From Phytopythium helicoides (taxonomy: Eukaryota; Oomycota; Peronosporomycetes; Pythiales; Pythiaceae), in assembly GCA_024867545.1 (NCBI GenBank), contig JANFNE010000011.1, forward strand, positions 434,001-498,000: DNA of 64,000 nt, in the 5' to 3' direction. Shown here in pieces: positions 23,435 to 34,300 of the stretch. The notes below the pieces were generated by a model that was given only the letters and a program-made list of their open reading frames with translations, was not told the DNA's origin and did no database searches. Position numbers and translations under genes: made by a program. Each line of letters opens with the position of its first letter. The first letter of the stretch is position 1.

Positions 23435-25837
23435 TCATTTTAGAGGGGCGAGCTGCTCGATGTCGATGGGTTTGAAGACACCCTTGGGGCCCTCGATGAA
23501 CACCACGCCCTGCTCCATAAGGATGCTGTGCTTGCCGAACGCATACACCTGCTGACCATCGTGCATGCCCTTGGGCATGAACGTCAGGTTGTTGGCGATC
23601 GCCAGGCTTTCAACGACATCCCGCAGATTGACTCCGTGCGAAACGCTGCGGGGTGATGCGGCCTTGAACGATGGCGACTGCCTCGATGGCCTGTCGTCTT
23701 CCTCACCACTGTCCTTTTTCGCAGCCACTAATGCGTCTTGGTAGCTTTGAGGCGCGCGAGGGTTCAGATCTGGAACGACACCTCCTCTGTCATTGTCGCC
23801 CAGGTCGACCAAGTCGCAGGCCGCTTCAAGAAGCACAAGAGCGCTGTAGAAATGAACGGCGAACCGAGGCTCTGTCGCCAGGTTTAACCGCTCGAAGAAT
23901 GACTTCCAGCCGCAATACCACGTGTCCAGTTCGTCCAGTTTCGCCCCGTGAACTACCCACTTGCGTAGTGTCTTCAGCCACTTCGGAAAGAATTCGCCCT
24001 CCAGCAGTGCGATAAACTGACGCTCCGGTAAATCGCTCTGCCACGCTAAAACCCACTTCAGAGGTTCCAGCTGCTGATTCTGCGGGTCAACAATGAAGTC
24101 TCTCTGCAGGCACCGGATGAGCTTCCTAACGATGTGGCGGTGTGTAAACTTGGCATATTCTTGTTCGCCCCAGACATCTCTCCAAGGAGTAAGGACGCTT
24201 AGCACTGATGAATCTGACGGACGCCACTGATTCAGCGCGCTGGAGATTGCAAGTCGAATCTCAGGGTAGATTGGAGTCAATGAAGTCCCAAGCACGGTGA
24301 CCCACGGAAAAATCCAGTCGTGAATTGGCGTCGGGTCTGAGCGTGGGTCCCATCGCGCACACTCCTTCTTGAGCCGACTGAGAACAAGGTCATACAGGAA
24401 GGCGTCTTCGAAGCTTTCTGTTAGGTGTGCCTTCAAGTTGGCATAAAGATTAATGCACTCTGTTGGCGCGCGCTTTGCATCCCATTGCACGTTGACATAG
24501 TGCACCATCACCGGCCACAGGGCCTCCTCCAAAACAAAGTTGTAGATATCTTCAGCGAGCTCGTTCGTTCGCTCGTGAATAACGGGGAACACCCCTATCG
24601 TCCGCTTGGCACTCTCCTCCATTTCCGGCTCATGGATTTTCAGCAAGAAGATCTGGATACGCCTGAACTGGTCGACTACGCCAGCAACACTCTTTTGATC
24701 GTGGAGATCGGATTCCGTTAAGAGTGCTCGAAGTGGAGGGAGACATAGCGACGGGATTAACTGCACCAAACGGTGAGCCTCAAACTCTGCCGGAAACTCG
24801 CGCCGAATGTGGCCCAAATGCGATAGAATCGGCTCAACTGTAGTGGCTTCTAGAGCGTTTTCTCGAATCTGCTCTAGTTGCTGTAGCTGAGCTCGCATTG
24901 CTTGGATATGACGTAGCCGCACAACGTCCAAATCGAGTTGCCCTTGAATGATCTTGGCTTCTTTCTGCATACCATTGATGTTCTCGGTATCAACTTCAAT
25001 CTTCTGTGTCAGGTTGTAAATTTTACCTTCTGCCAAGTTGACAACCATGCGTACGTTGTATATCAGTTCGTCACCGAGCTTAGGCTTAGCCTCTTCGAGG
25101 CGGCGCCCATTGTCGCCGTAAGCCGAGGATACGCCAGACAGTACTCGAACGTCCGGTCCACGCATGTCAAGGACGACATCGTTGCGATTCTTCTTGTGCG
25201 CATTCGCCTCTCGCGCGAGGTCAGCCGCTCGCTTGTACTTCTTCTTCTCCCCGGTTGGCACCTTTCGCTTGCGCCAGAGCGAGTCGTCTTCCTTAAGCAG
25301 CGTCACGGTGTCATCTTCCTGATCCTCGCCCACCTCCTCGCCGCGCAGCTCGCGCTGCAGCTTGCGGTTGTGCTTGAGCGTGCTCGCCTCCTTGAAGTCC
25401 CCAAAGCCGATACCCATCTGCGTGGGGCGCTGCTTGACCTCGATCACAGCCGACACGCCGTCCTCCTTCTTGCCCAGGCGGCCCGAGAAGCCCATCTTGG
25501 CCAGCATCTTGGACCCAAAGCCCGTCGTGTGCTTCTCCCACGTCGCGCGCGGCTTGGTCCTGGGCTTGGCGCTCGCGTTCACACTCGCATCCTGCTTTTC
25601 GCCTACCTCCTGCGCTCCCAGGCCGAGGCCGCCGCGCGCGAAAGCGGGAGTCTCGCGCTCCTCCGACTCGGCGCGGCCCTGCTCCTCGGTCGCGGCTCGC
25701 GGAAATCCGAGGCCAGCGCTACCGGTCGGCGGAGCGTCCACGTCCTCGGCATGAGTGCTGGCAGCAGCCGTTGCGGCCTCAGCGCGCAGCTCCTGCCGGA
25801 ACAGCCGCGCGAAGTCGGCGTTGCTCAGCCCCGCCAT
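23435..25837 (-). CDS. TFIP11: G-patch/GCFC spliceosome disassembly factor NTR1/TFIP11-like
   Basis: NTR1 (TFIP11, STIP) activates the DEAH helicase PRP43 through its G-patch to take apart lariat spliceosomes in the nucleus. This single-exon gene encodes about 800 residues, within the family range. Near nt 25410-25550 lies the G-patch (TTGFGSKMLAKMGFSGRLGK, then the RPTQMGIGFGDFKEAS segment typical of the family). A charged N-terminal region and a basic nuclear-targeting-like stretch (GEKKKYKRA) flank it. The C-terminal two thirds match the GCFC domain (INLYANLKAHL; PWVTVLGTSLTPIYPEIR). I chose ATG at 25835-25837 (MAGLSNADFARLFRQEL). An in-frame ATG 19 codons upstream would add a hydrophobic leader that makes no sense for a nuclear protein. 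The gene sits between SPT6 and DNA-PKcs on the same strand. Confidence 0.92.
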   Translation of the reverse strand: MAGLSNADFARLFRQELRAEAATAAASTHAEDVDAPPTGSAGLGFPRAATEEQGRAESEERETPAFARGGLGLGAQEVGEKQDASVNASAKPRTKPRATWEKHTTGFGSKMLAKMGFSGRLGKKEDGVSAVIEVKQRPTQMGIGFGDFKEASTLKHNRKLQRELRGEEVGEDQEDDTVTLLKEDDSLWRKRKVPTGEKKKYKRAADLAREANAHKKNRNDVVLDMRGPDVRVLSGVSSAYGDNGRRLEEAKPKLGDELIYNVRMVVNLAEGKIYNLTQKIEVDTENINGMQKEAKIIQGQLDLDVVRLRHIQAMRAQLQQLEQIRENALEATTVEPILSHLGHIRREFPAEFEAHRLVQLIPSLCLPPLRALLTESDLHDQKSVAGVVDQFRRIQIFLLKIHEPEMEESAKRTIGVFPVIHERTNELAEDIYNFVLEEALWPVMVHYVNVQWDAKRAPTECINLYANLKAHLTESFEDAFLYDLVLSRLKKECARWDPRSDPTPIHDWIFPWVTVLGTSLTPIYPEIRLAISSALNQWRPSDSSVLSVLTPWRDVWGEQEYAKFTHRHIVRKLIRCLQRDFIVDPQNQQLEPLKWVLAWQSDLPERQFIALLEGEFFPKWLKTLRKWVVHGAKLDELDTWYCGWKSFFERLNLATEPRFAVHFYSALVLLEAACDLVDLGDNDRGGVVPDLNPRAPQSYQDALVAAKKDSGEEDDRPSRQSPSFKAASPRSVSHGVNLRDVVESLAIANNLTFMPKGMHDGQQVYAFGKHSILMEQGVVFIEGPKGVFKPIDIEQLAPLK

Positions 25838-26123
25838 GCTTGCTTCTGCCAGTGCCAAGACGAACCACAAAATGTACATGAAATAGAGAACCAATTACTG
25901 GTGAAAGGCCAAGGCAATGTGGTGGTGCTGTGGTGAAACCAAGGTTCATGTGTACTTTGCTCGGCCCCAACTTGCCTAACTCGCCTGCGCGAACGAGGAG
26001 CTACTTCTGTTTCTACGGTTTGTCATTGTGCGTTGCTACTACAGGCGGTCGCCTCTGGCCGAGCATTGAAGGAACACGCTTCAAACAGATCTCAACGCGG
26101 TTAGCTCGTGAGCCCGTTTGCGC
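25838..26123. promoter_or_regulatory. 286-bp gap between SPT6 stop and NTR1 start
   Basis: This gap holds the SPT6 3' UTR and the NTR1 promoter, both on the minus strand. There is no open frame of note. An in-frame minus ATG at the NTR1-proximal end would give a hydrophobic extension, which I reject. Confidence 0.4.
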
Positions 26124-29100
26124 TCACCAGCGCTGTCCACCGCCACTCGGCACCGGATCACGACGATACTGGCCATCGTCGCGGTATCCACCACCACCGC
26201 CACCACCACGACGGTCCTCCCAACGAGAGCTTGGTCGTCCACGATCTCCTCCAGCAGGCGGGTACGGGGGGCCAGGTCGCTGTGCGAACGGCGCGCTCGA
26301 AGTACTTGAAGGGAGGGGTGGCGCTGGGCGACTTGGGCGAGACGGGGCCACCAAAGCCTTCATCTTGAAGAACTGCAGTGCCTGCGACAGCGTCGGCAGG
26401 ATCGAGGACTCGATGCGACCAAAGAAACGGAACCCGCCAGGCTTCACCTCCATGTGGCAGCTGTGCGGCGTCTCACGAGCAATAAACGTGATCGAGAAGC
26501 AACCCGGGAATTTGTTGTAGACGTGGATGGCGTAAGGAATACGCGACGGGTGCTCCTTCTTCTGCTTGATCAGGTCTTCCTGCACCTCTTCCAGCTGCGC
26601 CTTCTTGTAGTATTTGTAGCGCACCACATCGTCCACCAACGAGTTCATCGGGTCCACGAACCGGGCAATCAACTCATCAATATTCTCGTACGTCTCCTCC
26701 TTGATGACAAGCTTCTGTCCAAGTCGGGCCTCCGACGGCTTGTCCTTTTCCAGAATGTCAAAGTGGCGGTACACACCATCTAGCACCTTCCACGTCAATG
26801 TGAGGTGGTCCGAGCCCAGCGTACTGGGGCGAATCACAACCTCGCCAACGGGCTGCTCGCGAAGGAATTGCATCGCAGTCTGACAGTTGATGTTCCGGAA
26901 CACTGGATGTGCAATCTGGCGCTTCTTTCTTCGCGACGGAACACCCGGACCACGAGTAGATGGCGCAAACTGAATAGGCTTTTCATCCTCTGCTGGCGGT
27001 TCGTTGATCAGGCGATCCGCGCGATCGGCGCTGTCAACCTCCACGCGCCTCGTGTCCGTGTATCGCGGGAACAAGTGCGGGTTGAAACACATGATCATGT
27101 TGATGATCGATTTGCGGTCGCACCCGAGCTGCAACTCGTAGCGTCCATCACGATCTTGCGCGATCTTGAGAAGCTTAGCATTGACCGTAATGCCCTTCGG
27201 GAAAGCTTGAGGGCGAACGTCCTGAAGGTAGTCTGGCAGGTGCTGACGATGTAGACTTGCTCGAATACCGTTCTGCAGCCGAACGCGAACAAAGTCTTCA
27301 CCCGCCATATGCAGCAGCGTACATGGGAGAATCATGCCGAGACGAAGAGTCTCCTTCGTCTCTCCGTTCAGCAAGAAGAAGAGCTCTTCATCTTTGGGGT
27401 CTTGATACTTCTCGCGCTTGTCAAAGTACGGGTAGCGCAGCTCGCGCTTAATGTACTCAAGGGTGAGAAGCTTCGGACCCTTCTTCTGAAGCTCCAGGCG
27501 TCCGGCGTACGCATTCAGATCCAGCTCAGACAGCAAGTCCTGAATCTCAGCGTCCCCGAGGCGTTTGTTAGGCGGACCATGGCGGCTTCGGATGACAGAC
27601 GCTGACTGATACATTGTGTCCTCGACCGCATATGAGTAATGGTTCGGGTCATACATGTCGATAGTTGAGTTGTTGTTCGCGTCACCGCAAATTTTGACGG
27701 CCATATAGTAACTCTCTGGGTGAATACGCGTGTCGTCCAGCGGGTTCAACGGCGCTTCGCGCAGGGCGTCACGCTCACGAATGCGAATGAAGCCGGCACA
27801 ATTGCGATACACGATCTTGCCAAGCACACCATTCGACAACAATTCTTGACGGCGCTCGATGTAGCTTTTTGCGCGGACCTTCTCGAGCACTGCCGCAGCC
27901 TTCACAGGTCCCAGACCACAAATAAATTGGAGCTGGTACGATGTGTGCTTGTGGTTGGCAAGCAAGTTGATGTCTACGCCATACTTGTTTATGACCTGAA
28001 CGAAGACGCGGTCGTATTCTTTCAACAGCATGTCCTTCACGAGCGAATGCTGCATCAGGTCCACGTTAAGATACAGCAGCTCGCGGCCACGCGTAGGCTC
28101 ATCCAGCGGGACATTGCCCCACATCGCGCACAATTCAGAGGCAGGGTTGCGCAGGTACCGTCCAAGGCCAATGGCTGCGCGGACTGACTCCGATTCCTCT
28201 GGAAACTCTTGTTCCGCACGTTTTGATCGGCTGTACATGTTTGGCACATCGTCCTTTAGGAAAACAATGTCGATATAGTCGTGTCCGTCGCCGTTACCAA
28301 ATCTCGAAGCATCATGACGTCCAAGCTGCTTTCGCGCTTCATCAACGACTGCACCCATGTCCATACACTTCATACCAGCCGAGACGTTGATGACCACTAC
28401 GTGCGTCTTCGAGTGTTCCGTCAAGAACTGCAGTAGGGTGGCTGACAAGCTTTGAATATACTTGATCTCCCGCCGGCAATAAGCCTCAGTCTTGTCGATC
28501 ATCTCGCCATTCTCGTCGAGAGCAACGATATGGGCGATCGAGTCACGCGAGTTGTCAACCCAGATTGACACAATGCACGGGTCAACACCATCGGCAGGTT
28601 CGTATGGCCGCACCGACAGCCGCTGGCGGATTGAATCACCACAACGTTTCACAACCACATCGCGAGCCGCAACCAGCAGATCGCGCTTCAGTTCACTCTC
28701 AAATGACGGAATCATGAAGAAGTTCACAGCTTCTTCAAGAATCTGGTGACGCTGCGTCTGCCACTCTTCGTCTGCGTCGCTGTTTGGAAGAAGGAAGATT
28801 GGCTCCATTGGGTCAATCAGATCCTGAGCCTTCTCGTTTGTGATTGAAACAGTAACGAGTCCTTCCTTCTCTGCGCGAGTGAGGCGAAGCCATAAGTCTC
28901 CGCTCTTGAAAATCTCCAGCACAGGCATCTGGGTAATGTATTGGAGACCGTGGCAGTAGTGAAACTCGTCGATTTCCTCGCGGCCCTTCGCTGTCGCTTC
29001 TGTGTACAGCAACGCTGTTTGGCGATACAAGTCCCGAATGATTTTTCGAACATTGGGTTCCGCCGCAATCTTGCAGGCAGCAATGTGACGCGCACCCTTC

Positions 29101-30939
29101 ATAACATCTTCAACCGTCGGAAACTCCTTTCCAATGTAGTTGTCAGCAATCACACCGGGGCTTTCCTGTGGGGTCGGGATGTCGCGAAGAGCTTCGTCAT
29201 GTTCAAAGCCAGCCAAAATGCCGCCAAGAACAGATGCACTCATGGTAAACGCCGCAGAAAGCGGTCGCAAGCCCGCCTTGGTACAGATTTGGTAAAAATT
29301 GCGTCGAACAGGGCGGCGGAACTTGCGATCCATGTCGCCTTTTTCCGAAGTGCCAGACTCCTGTGCGTCCAGCGCAAAGAACTCGGACAAGTCTTTGTAC
29401 ACCTTCTCGTCGGGGGTGTCGCGCAGGCGCTCGTAGCAATCCCGGACAAAACGAGACTCGTTGACGCCAGCATTGTCGACGGCTTTCTGTAATCCGCTCT
29501 GGAAAGACTTCTTTTTGCGGTAGAGCTTGTCCCACTTGATGTCCAGATCCAAGATCTCGTACAAATTTTCACTGTGAAGCCCGGCCGGTTTCCACCACTC
29601 CTTGCAGTAGCGCTGCACAAACGCTGGCTCTAGCTTTTCCTCATGGTAGAACCGCAGAACAGTGTCGATTGCTGACACGATCTCACCACGCGAGCTTGCA
29701 TTCGCACGCTGGTTCTTGCGCTCAAGGCTGTTGATGACAAAGTCGCAGATCCACTCGGATTCTTCGGCGCGATCCTCGGCATCGGGGAAGTTTCGGCGCT
29801 TAAACAAGTGCTGGTATCGCTCCGGCAAGTCCTTGTCTCGCACTGCAGTAATGTCTGACGTCATCATGTGCTCCTTGAGCACACTGGGCTCGAACTTTTC
29901 GAGCAGCATGGCTTTCTTCGACTTTGGAGCTTTGGACTCAGGAACGGTGCCGCTCGTTGCCTCCAAGAAACCATCCATGTCGCCAAAGAGTTCTTCGGCT
30001 TCGCCCATCTGATACACTGACGGGCCTTGCATCGACGCGGGCAGAGGTTCCTGTCTGCGGCGACGTCGTGGTCCTTCACGACCTTCCTCATCGTCGTCAA
30101 CGATGAATTCGTCAATGTCATCGGACTCATACTCGTCGTTGCCAAGGTAGTTGTTGTTGTTGCGAGCAGGTGCCGAATCTTCCTCTTCGTCGTCCGAGTC
30201 GCCGAACATGCGGTAGCTGAGCTCGCGCGACATGAGACCTGATCCCTCCTTTTCCTTGCGCTTGCGCGACGACGGCTCCATGTCTTCATCTTCGCTGTCG
30301 CTGCGCGTCGGGCCGGCGTCCATGCCCAGATTCTCACGCACAAGCATCAGGTCGTCGTCGTCAAGCTCCTCCGCCTTCTGCTTGAGGCGTTTCAGCTTTT
30401 TATCCTTCTTTCGGCGGCGGCGGCGGTGGCGCACTGCAGGTCCTCCACGTAAGTATGGCGGGTAGGTAGCATCCCGCGCACGCGAGAACACTCACCGTTG
30501 TCGTCGTCCGAGCCCTCGTCGTCCTCGTCGTCGACAACAAATCCGTCGTTCTCGTACTCGTTGCGGCCCTCGCCGTCGTCGTCGTCGTCGTCGTCATCGT
30601 CCGAGTCGCCGCCTTCTCCGTCGTCGCTCTCGGACGCCATGTCCTCGATGAACGCCGACTTGGGCTTCTGCTCTCGCACACACGTGCACGCCCACATCGT
30701 TAACGCGCGTCCAGCAGCCGCGCCTCGACGCTCCTGCGCACCTTCTCGTCCTCGCTGTCGTCGCTGTCGGCCACGACCTTGGACTTCTTGGCCTTCTTGC
30801 CCTTCTTCTTCTTGGCGCCGCTGATCTTGCGCTTCTTGCTCTCCGACTTGACCGCGGGCTTGCTCTCGGCACCCGAGTCCGAGTCCGACACGGTCGGCGA
30901 CGCCCCGCCGAACAGCTCGTCTGCGAGGTACACGCGCAC
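26124..30939 (-). CDS. SPT6: transcription elongation factor SPT6
   Basis: SPT6 is a histone chaperone that travels with RNA polymerase II. The main exon (26124-30433) encodes, in order: the basic stretch RRRRRKKDKKLKRL and the family's acidic LDDDDLMLVRENLG; an acidic region; the helical core; a YqgF/RNase H-like fold (about 28590-28200, VDPCIVSIWVDNSRDS); helix-hairpin-helix (near 27900, FICGLGPVKAAAVLEKV); an S1 domain (about 27310-27100); and tandem SH2 domains (about 26920-26370) whose first SH2 keeps its phosphate-binding Arg (EVVIRPSTLGSDHLTLTWK). The tail is Pro/Gly/Arg-rich. A 60-nt intron precedes it; the exon before that encodes a poly-Asp tract and NEYENDGFVVDDEDDEG. The 5' end is uncertain: a Lys- and acid-rich segment at 30700-30926 (DELFGGASP.. 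to ..EKVRRSVEARLL) looks coding, but I cannot fix the start ATG. Confidence 0.95.
30434..30493 (-). other. intron of SPT6
   Basis: The 60-nt GTGAGT...CTGCAG intron is phase 1 between the acidic exon (..EGSDDDN) and the basic start of the main exon (V-RHRRRRRKKDKK). Donor and acceptor are both canonical. Confidence 0.8.
30574..30602. repeat. GTC/GAC trinucleotide repeat encoding poly-Asp
   Basis: Near-perfect (GTC)n on the plus strand is read on the minus strand as nine consecutive Asp in the SPT6 acidic N-terminus. Such tracts are prone to length change and to assembly error. Confidence 0.85.
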
Positions 30940-31367
30940 ACGACAGGCACACAGTCAGCCCCCGCGCGCGTCATGGGCAGCGCCGCCGCCCGCGCACCGT
31001 CCGACGACGTCATCGCGGCGCTCGCGCTCCCTGCCGGCGCCCGCTGGCTCTTCTTGCTTGGCTCGCGTTGCCGCGCAGCCACGACTGACGGTAGTTTTGC
31101 CTCCCCCCTCTCGCCCGCGTAACCCCCGTACCCCTCCAGCGTAACCCTAGTGTCCCATCGGAAGCGTCGCTCCTTGGCTGGTCAGGTCAGCAAGGAGAGA
31201 CTATTCCGGAGGAACAGCGGCGCTCTCCACCCCACGGCAACTTTTTCCATGAGAGGTCGGCGCGAAAGGTTGTGGAGCTTGAAGGGAGGCAGCAGCGCCG
31301 CCAGATTTAGGCGCGCGGCGTATCCAAATCCTAGCCACCTCCTTCTCCAGAGCCGACGCCTGCCGCC
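30940..31367. promoter_or_regulatory. divergent promoter region of SPT6 and the giant TIG gene
   Basis: About 430 bp separate the most upstream SPT6 coding segment (minus) from the ATG of the giant gene (plus). The SPT6-proximal half is GC-rich and may still contain SPT6 5' UTR or a first exon. I find no convincing TATA box or oomycete-type initiator by eye. Confidence 0.4.
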
Positions 31368-34300
31368 ATGGCCGCGCCTCGCGTCGCGCTGGCGCTCTGC
31401 ACGCTGCTGCTGCTGCTGGTGGTTCGAGTCGGTGCGTCTGCTGATCTTCTCGCTGTGAGCGCGGCGGCTTTGGGCTCACGCGGCCGACTGTTGCGCCAGA
31501 CGCCCTTAGCGAAAGCCCGCAGCTGCTCTGGAGCGCCAGTCCGCTCAGCGCCGCGGTGCTCCCGTGGACTGAGGACGGGTGGGTAGACGTGCCCGACACG
31601 CGCGTGACCATCGAGCTGCCCAATGAGGCGGTGATCGTAGTCTCGTACGACGTGTCCGTCCTGCACGTCGACCAGGTCCTGGACTATGCAGCCACAGAGG
31701 CAGACGCTGGAGAGCTCTCATTCCGGGTCGATGTTGACGGCACGCCGTACCGAGAGTCCGCCACAACTGTCGATGATCGCGAGCCGCTCGTGACAGTTGC
31801 CAGCGGTAGTTTGATTCTCGATGTGCCTGGCGGTCAGCATAATGTAACACTGCAGTGGCGAAGGCGCGGGGCTCGCGTTCAGCGGTGGGTAGTGATGAGC
31901 GATATCCTCGACGGCTTCGCGGGTGGGCGACATCTGCATGTCTCCGCTCAGCATCGCTTCATCTGGTACTCGCAGCCGCTATCACAAGCAAAGATCAACT
32001 CTGCGGATGTCTGGGAGCCTGTGCCAGACATGGTGTTGAGCTTTCGGCTACCAGAAGTATCGTCTGTGCGATTCTTTTATCAGCTCCCTGTGCGACCCGA
32101 TGTTGTGCAGTACTTGCGAGGTTCGATTTGGATCTGCAGTTAGCGTTGCTTGGTGGTACTCCAAGATGCGTGGTGCTGACTGTGTGACCTTGTCTCTATT
32201 TGTTCGACATGGATTGCCAGATACCTCCGCGAGCGATAAGGTACAGGTGGTTCTCTCCATTAATGGACTGCACTACCGAGAAACCGGTTCATATGGCATT
32301 CTTGAGAGCGGGCGCCAGTCACCCGTCACTCTAATGGGCAGCGCTGTCATGGATCTTGTCCCTGGCGAATACAGCGCTGTTCTTTATTGGAAAAGGATAC
32401 CAGGCTCCGACCGCCCGTGGATCTCTTCCCCGTCATCGTTTGATGGATTTTCGATGGGTCGTGTGATTGCTGCTGTTGGGGAGTGGAATATTCACTCAGT
32501 CTCTGTATATAGTTTACAGCAATACCGAACGGTCCCGGTCGGCGAGTGGTCAGATGTTGGAGGCTCGGTCCTTCAATTTACCCTTCCCAAGCGCTCATTG
32601 GTTGCTCTGAGCTACAATCTTCCGCTTTCTCAGAGCGACAATCCTCAGTTTAGCGCGTGGACGACCGGCTCCTGGGAGCGCGTGAAGGCGCGGCTAATCA
32701 TCGACGGTGTGGCATATCGACATCTTTCAGCGTTTGTAGATGGATCCGTTCGAGGTATAAAAAACGCCAGAGCCACAATGACGCTTCCGTTGACTGCTGG
32801 GTCTCACACTGTTCGTCTGCAGTGGCAAAATGTTGATGGGAACAAATGGATATCAGTCAGCTTTGTTACCGACTCGGCGTCGTCGTTTGCGTCAGTATTC
32901 GTTGCTATCAATTCATGGAATAACGACCCGCAGATAGCATCTCCTGAAGAGGTTGTTGGTTTTGAAGACGAGAATATACAGATCCCAAATGTCGCTATAA
33001 CCGACTCAAAACTCATGATGGAGTTGGACTACGTTGTCACAGTTCAGCTCTCCGTTCAGCATGGCTGGTTATCTCTCGACTCTACACCAGGTATTACTTT
33101 TGCATCTGGAAACGGTGAGCGAGACGAATTCATGCTATTCAGCGGGGCTTTGAGCAGCGTCAACGAGCTTTTGGCAACACTGTCCTATCAAGCATTTTTA
33201 AACTGGTACGGGGTAGATTCTCTTCAGATAAAAGTGACCGATCAAGGTACAACTGGATACAGTGAAGCAACGACTAACGTGAGGTCAACGAGTGTGGTGG
33301 TTGCGTCCGTGAACGATTTACCACAGATTGTGGTTCCAGCTATTCAAGCTGTCCGAGAAGACGACGAAACTAGTATATTTGGTATCACCGCGATCGACGT
33401 AGATGTCACACCTAATAGCATTTCTTCGGCCGTTTTCGAAGTTGATTTGCATGTCATCGGCGGTATAGTCATCCTTCCAATCACAGACGGGTTAACTTTT
33501 ATGGAGGGATCTGGGCTCGGAGACCAATTTGTACGGTTTCGCTGTGACTTGTACAGTTGCAATGCTGCGCTGTTTGAGATACACTACCGACCAGACATGG
33601 ATTTCAACTACAACATTCACTCAGATGAGTTGGGTATTCGCATTTGTGATATCAATTATCGCGACAACTCAATCACAGAGGCATTTGACTCAGTTGTTTT
33701 GAGCGTAGTAGCTGTTGATGATGCGACCACGGTTGTTCCTTCAAGAGCATTGTCCAGTTCTGTCAGAGGATACACCATCAAAGCAACCATCGGAATTCCT
33801 AACACAAACGCAGTGTACATTCGCCTTGCAGTAATGTCGCCCAATGGAGGACTCCAGCTCTCTCAGTCCATGGAATCATTACCTGTGGGGGTAGTAAAAT
33901 CACCGATTCAGAACGAGCGGACATCGGAGATCACTTTACACGGCTCTGTTGAAGATGTTGATCAGGTGATCGACTCCCTGGAATATTCTCGGGTACCAGC
34001 TTTCGCTGGTCACGATGTTGTGTTTCAATCTCTCAGCTATGACGAGGACTTCTCTAATGCAGACAATTCTTCGATCATACTAGCTCTGGGATATCAACAA
34101 AAGACATCGATTTCTATTAGCAGTATTACGCCTTCTGGAGTGAGTGCAGATGGCGGCACCACAGTTCATGTGTATGGAAAGGGCTTCGCGCAGAGTTCAC
34201 CTGTGTGGTGCCAATTTGGTACCAACCCGCTAGTTCCTGCTTTAACAATACGAGACACCGAGATAACGTGCATCGTACCAAGGAACAACTACAACGCTAC

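Noticed and set aside
25838..25894. Upstream in-frame ATG giving NTR1 a hydrophobic leader
   Set aside because: NTR1 is nuclear and family members begin near the second Met; the leader is probably 5' UTR read by chance.
24938..25936. 332-residue open frame on the plus strand, antisense to NTR1/TFIP11
   Set aside because: It lies wholly over the G-patch gene, has no domain, and its composition (Leu/Arg/His/Ala) is what the complement of this coding sequence gives.
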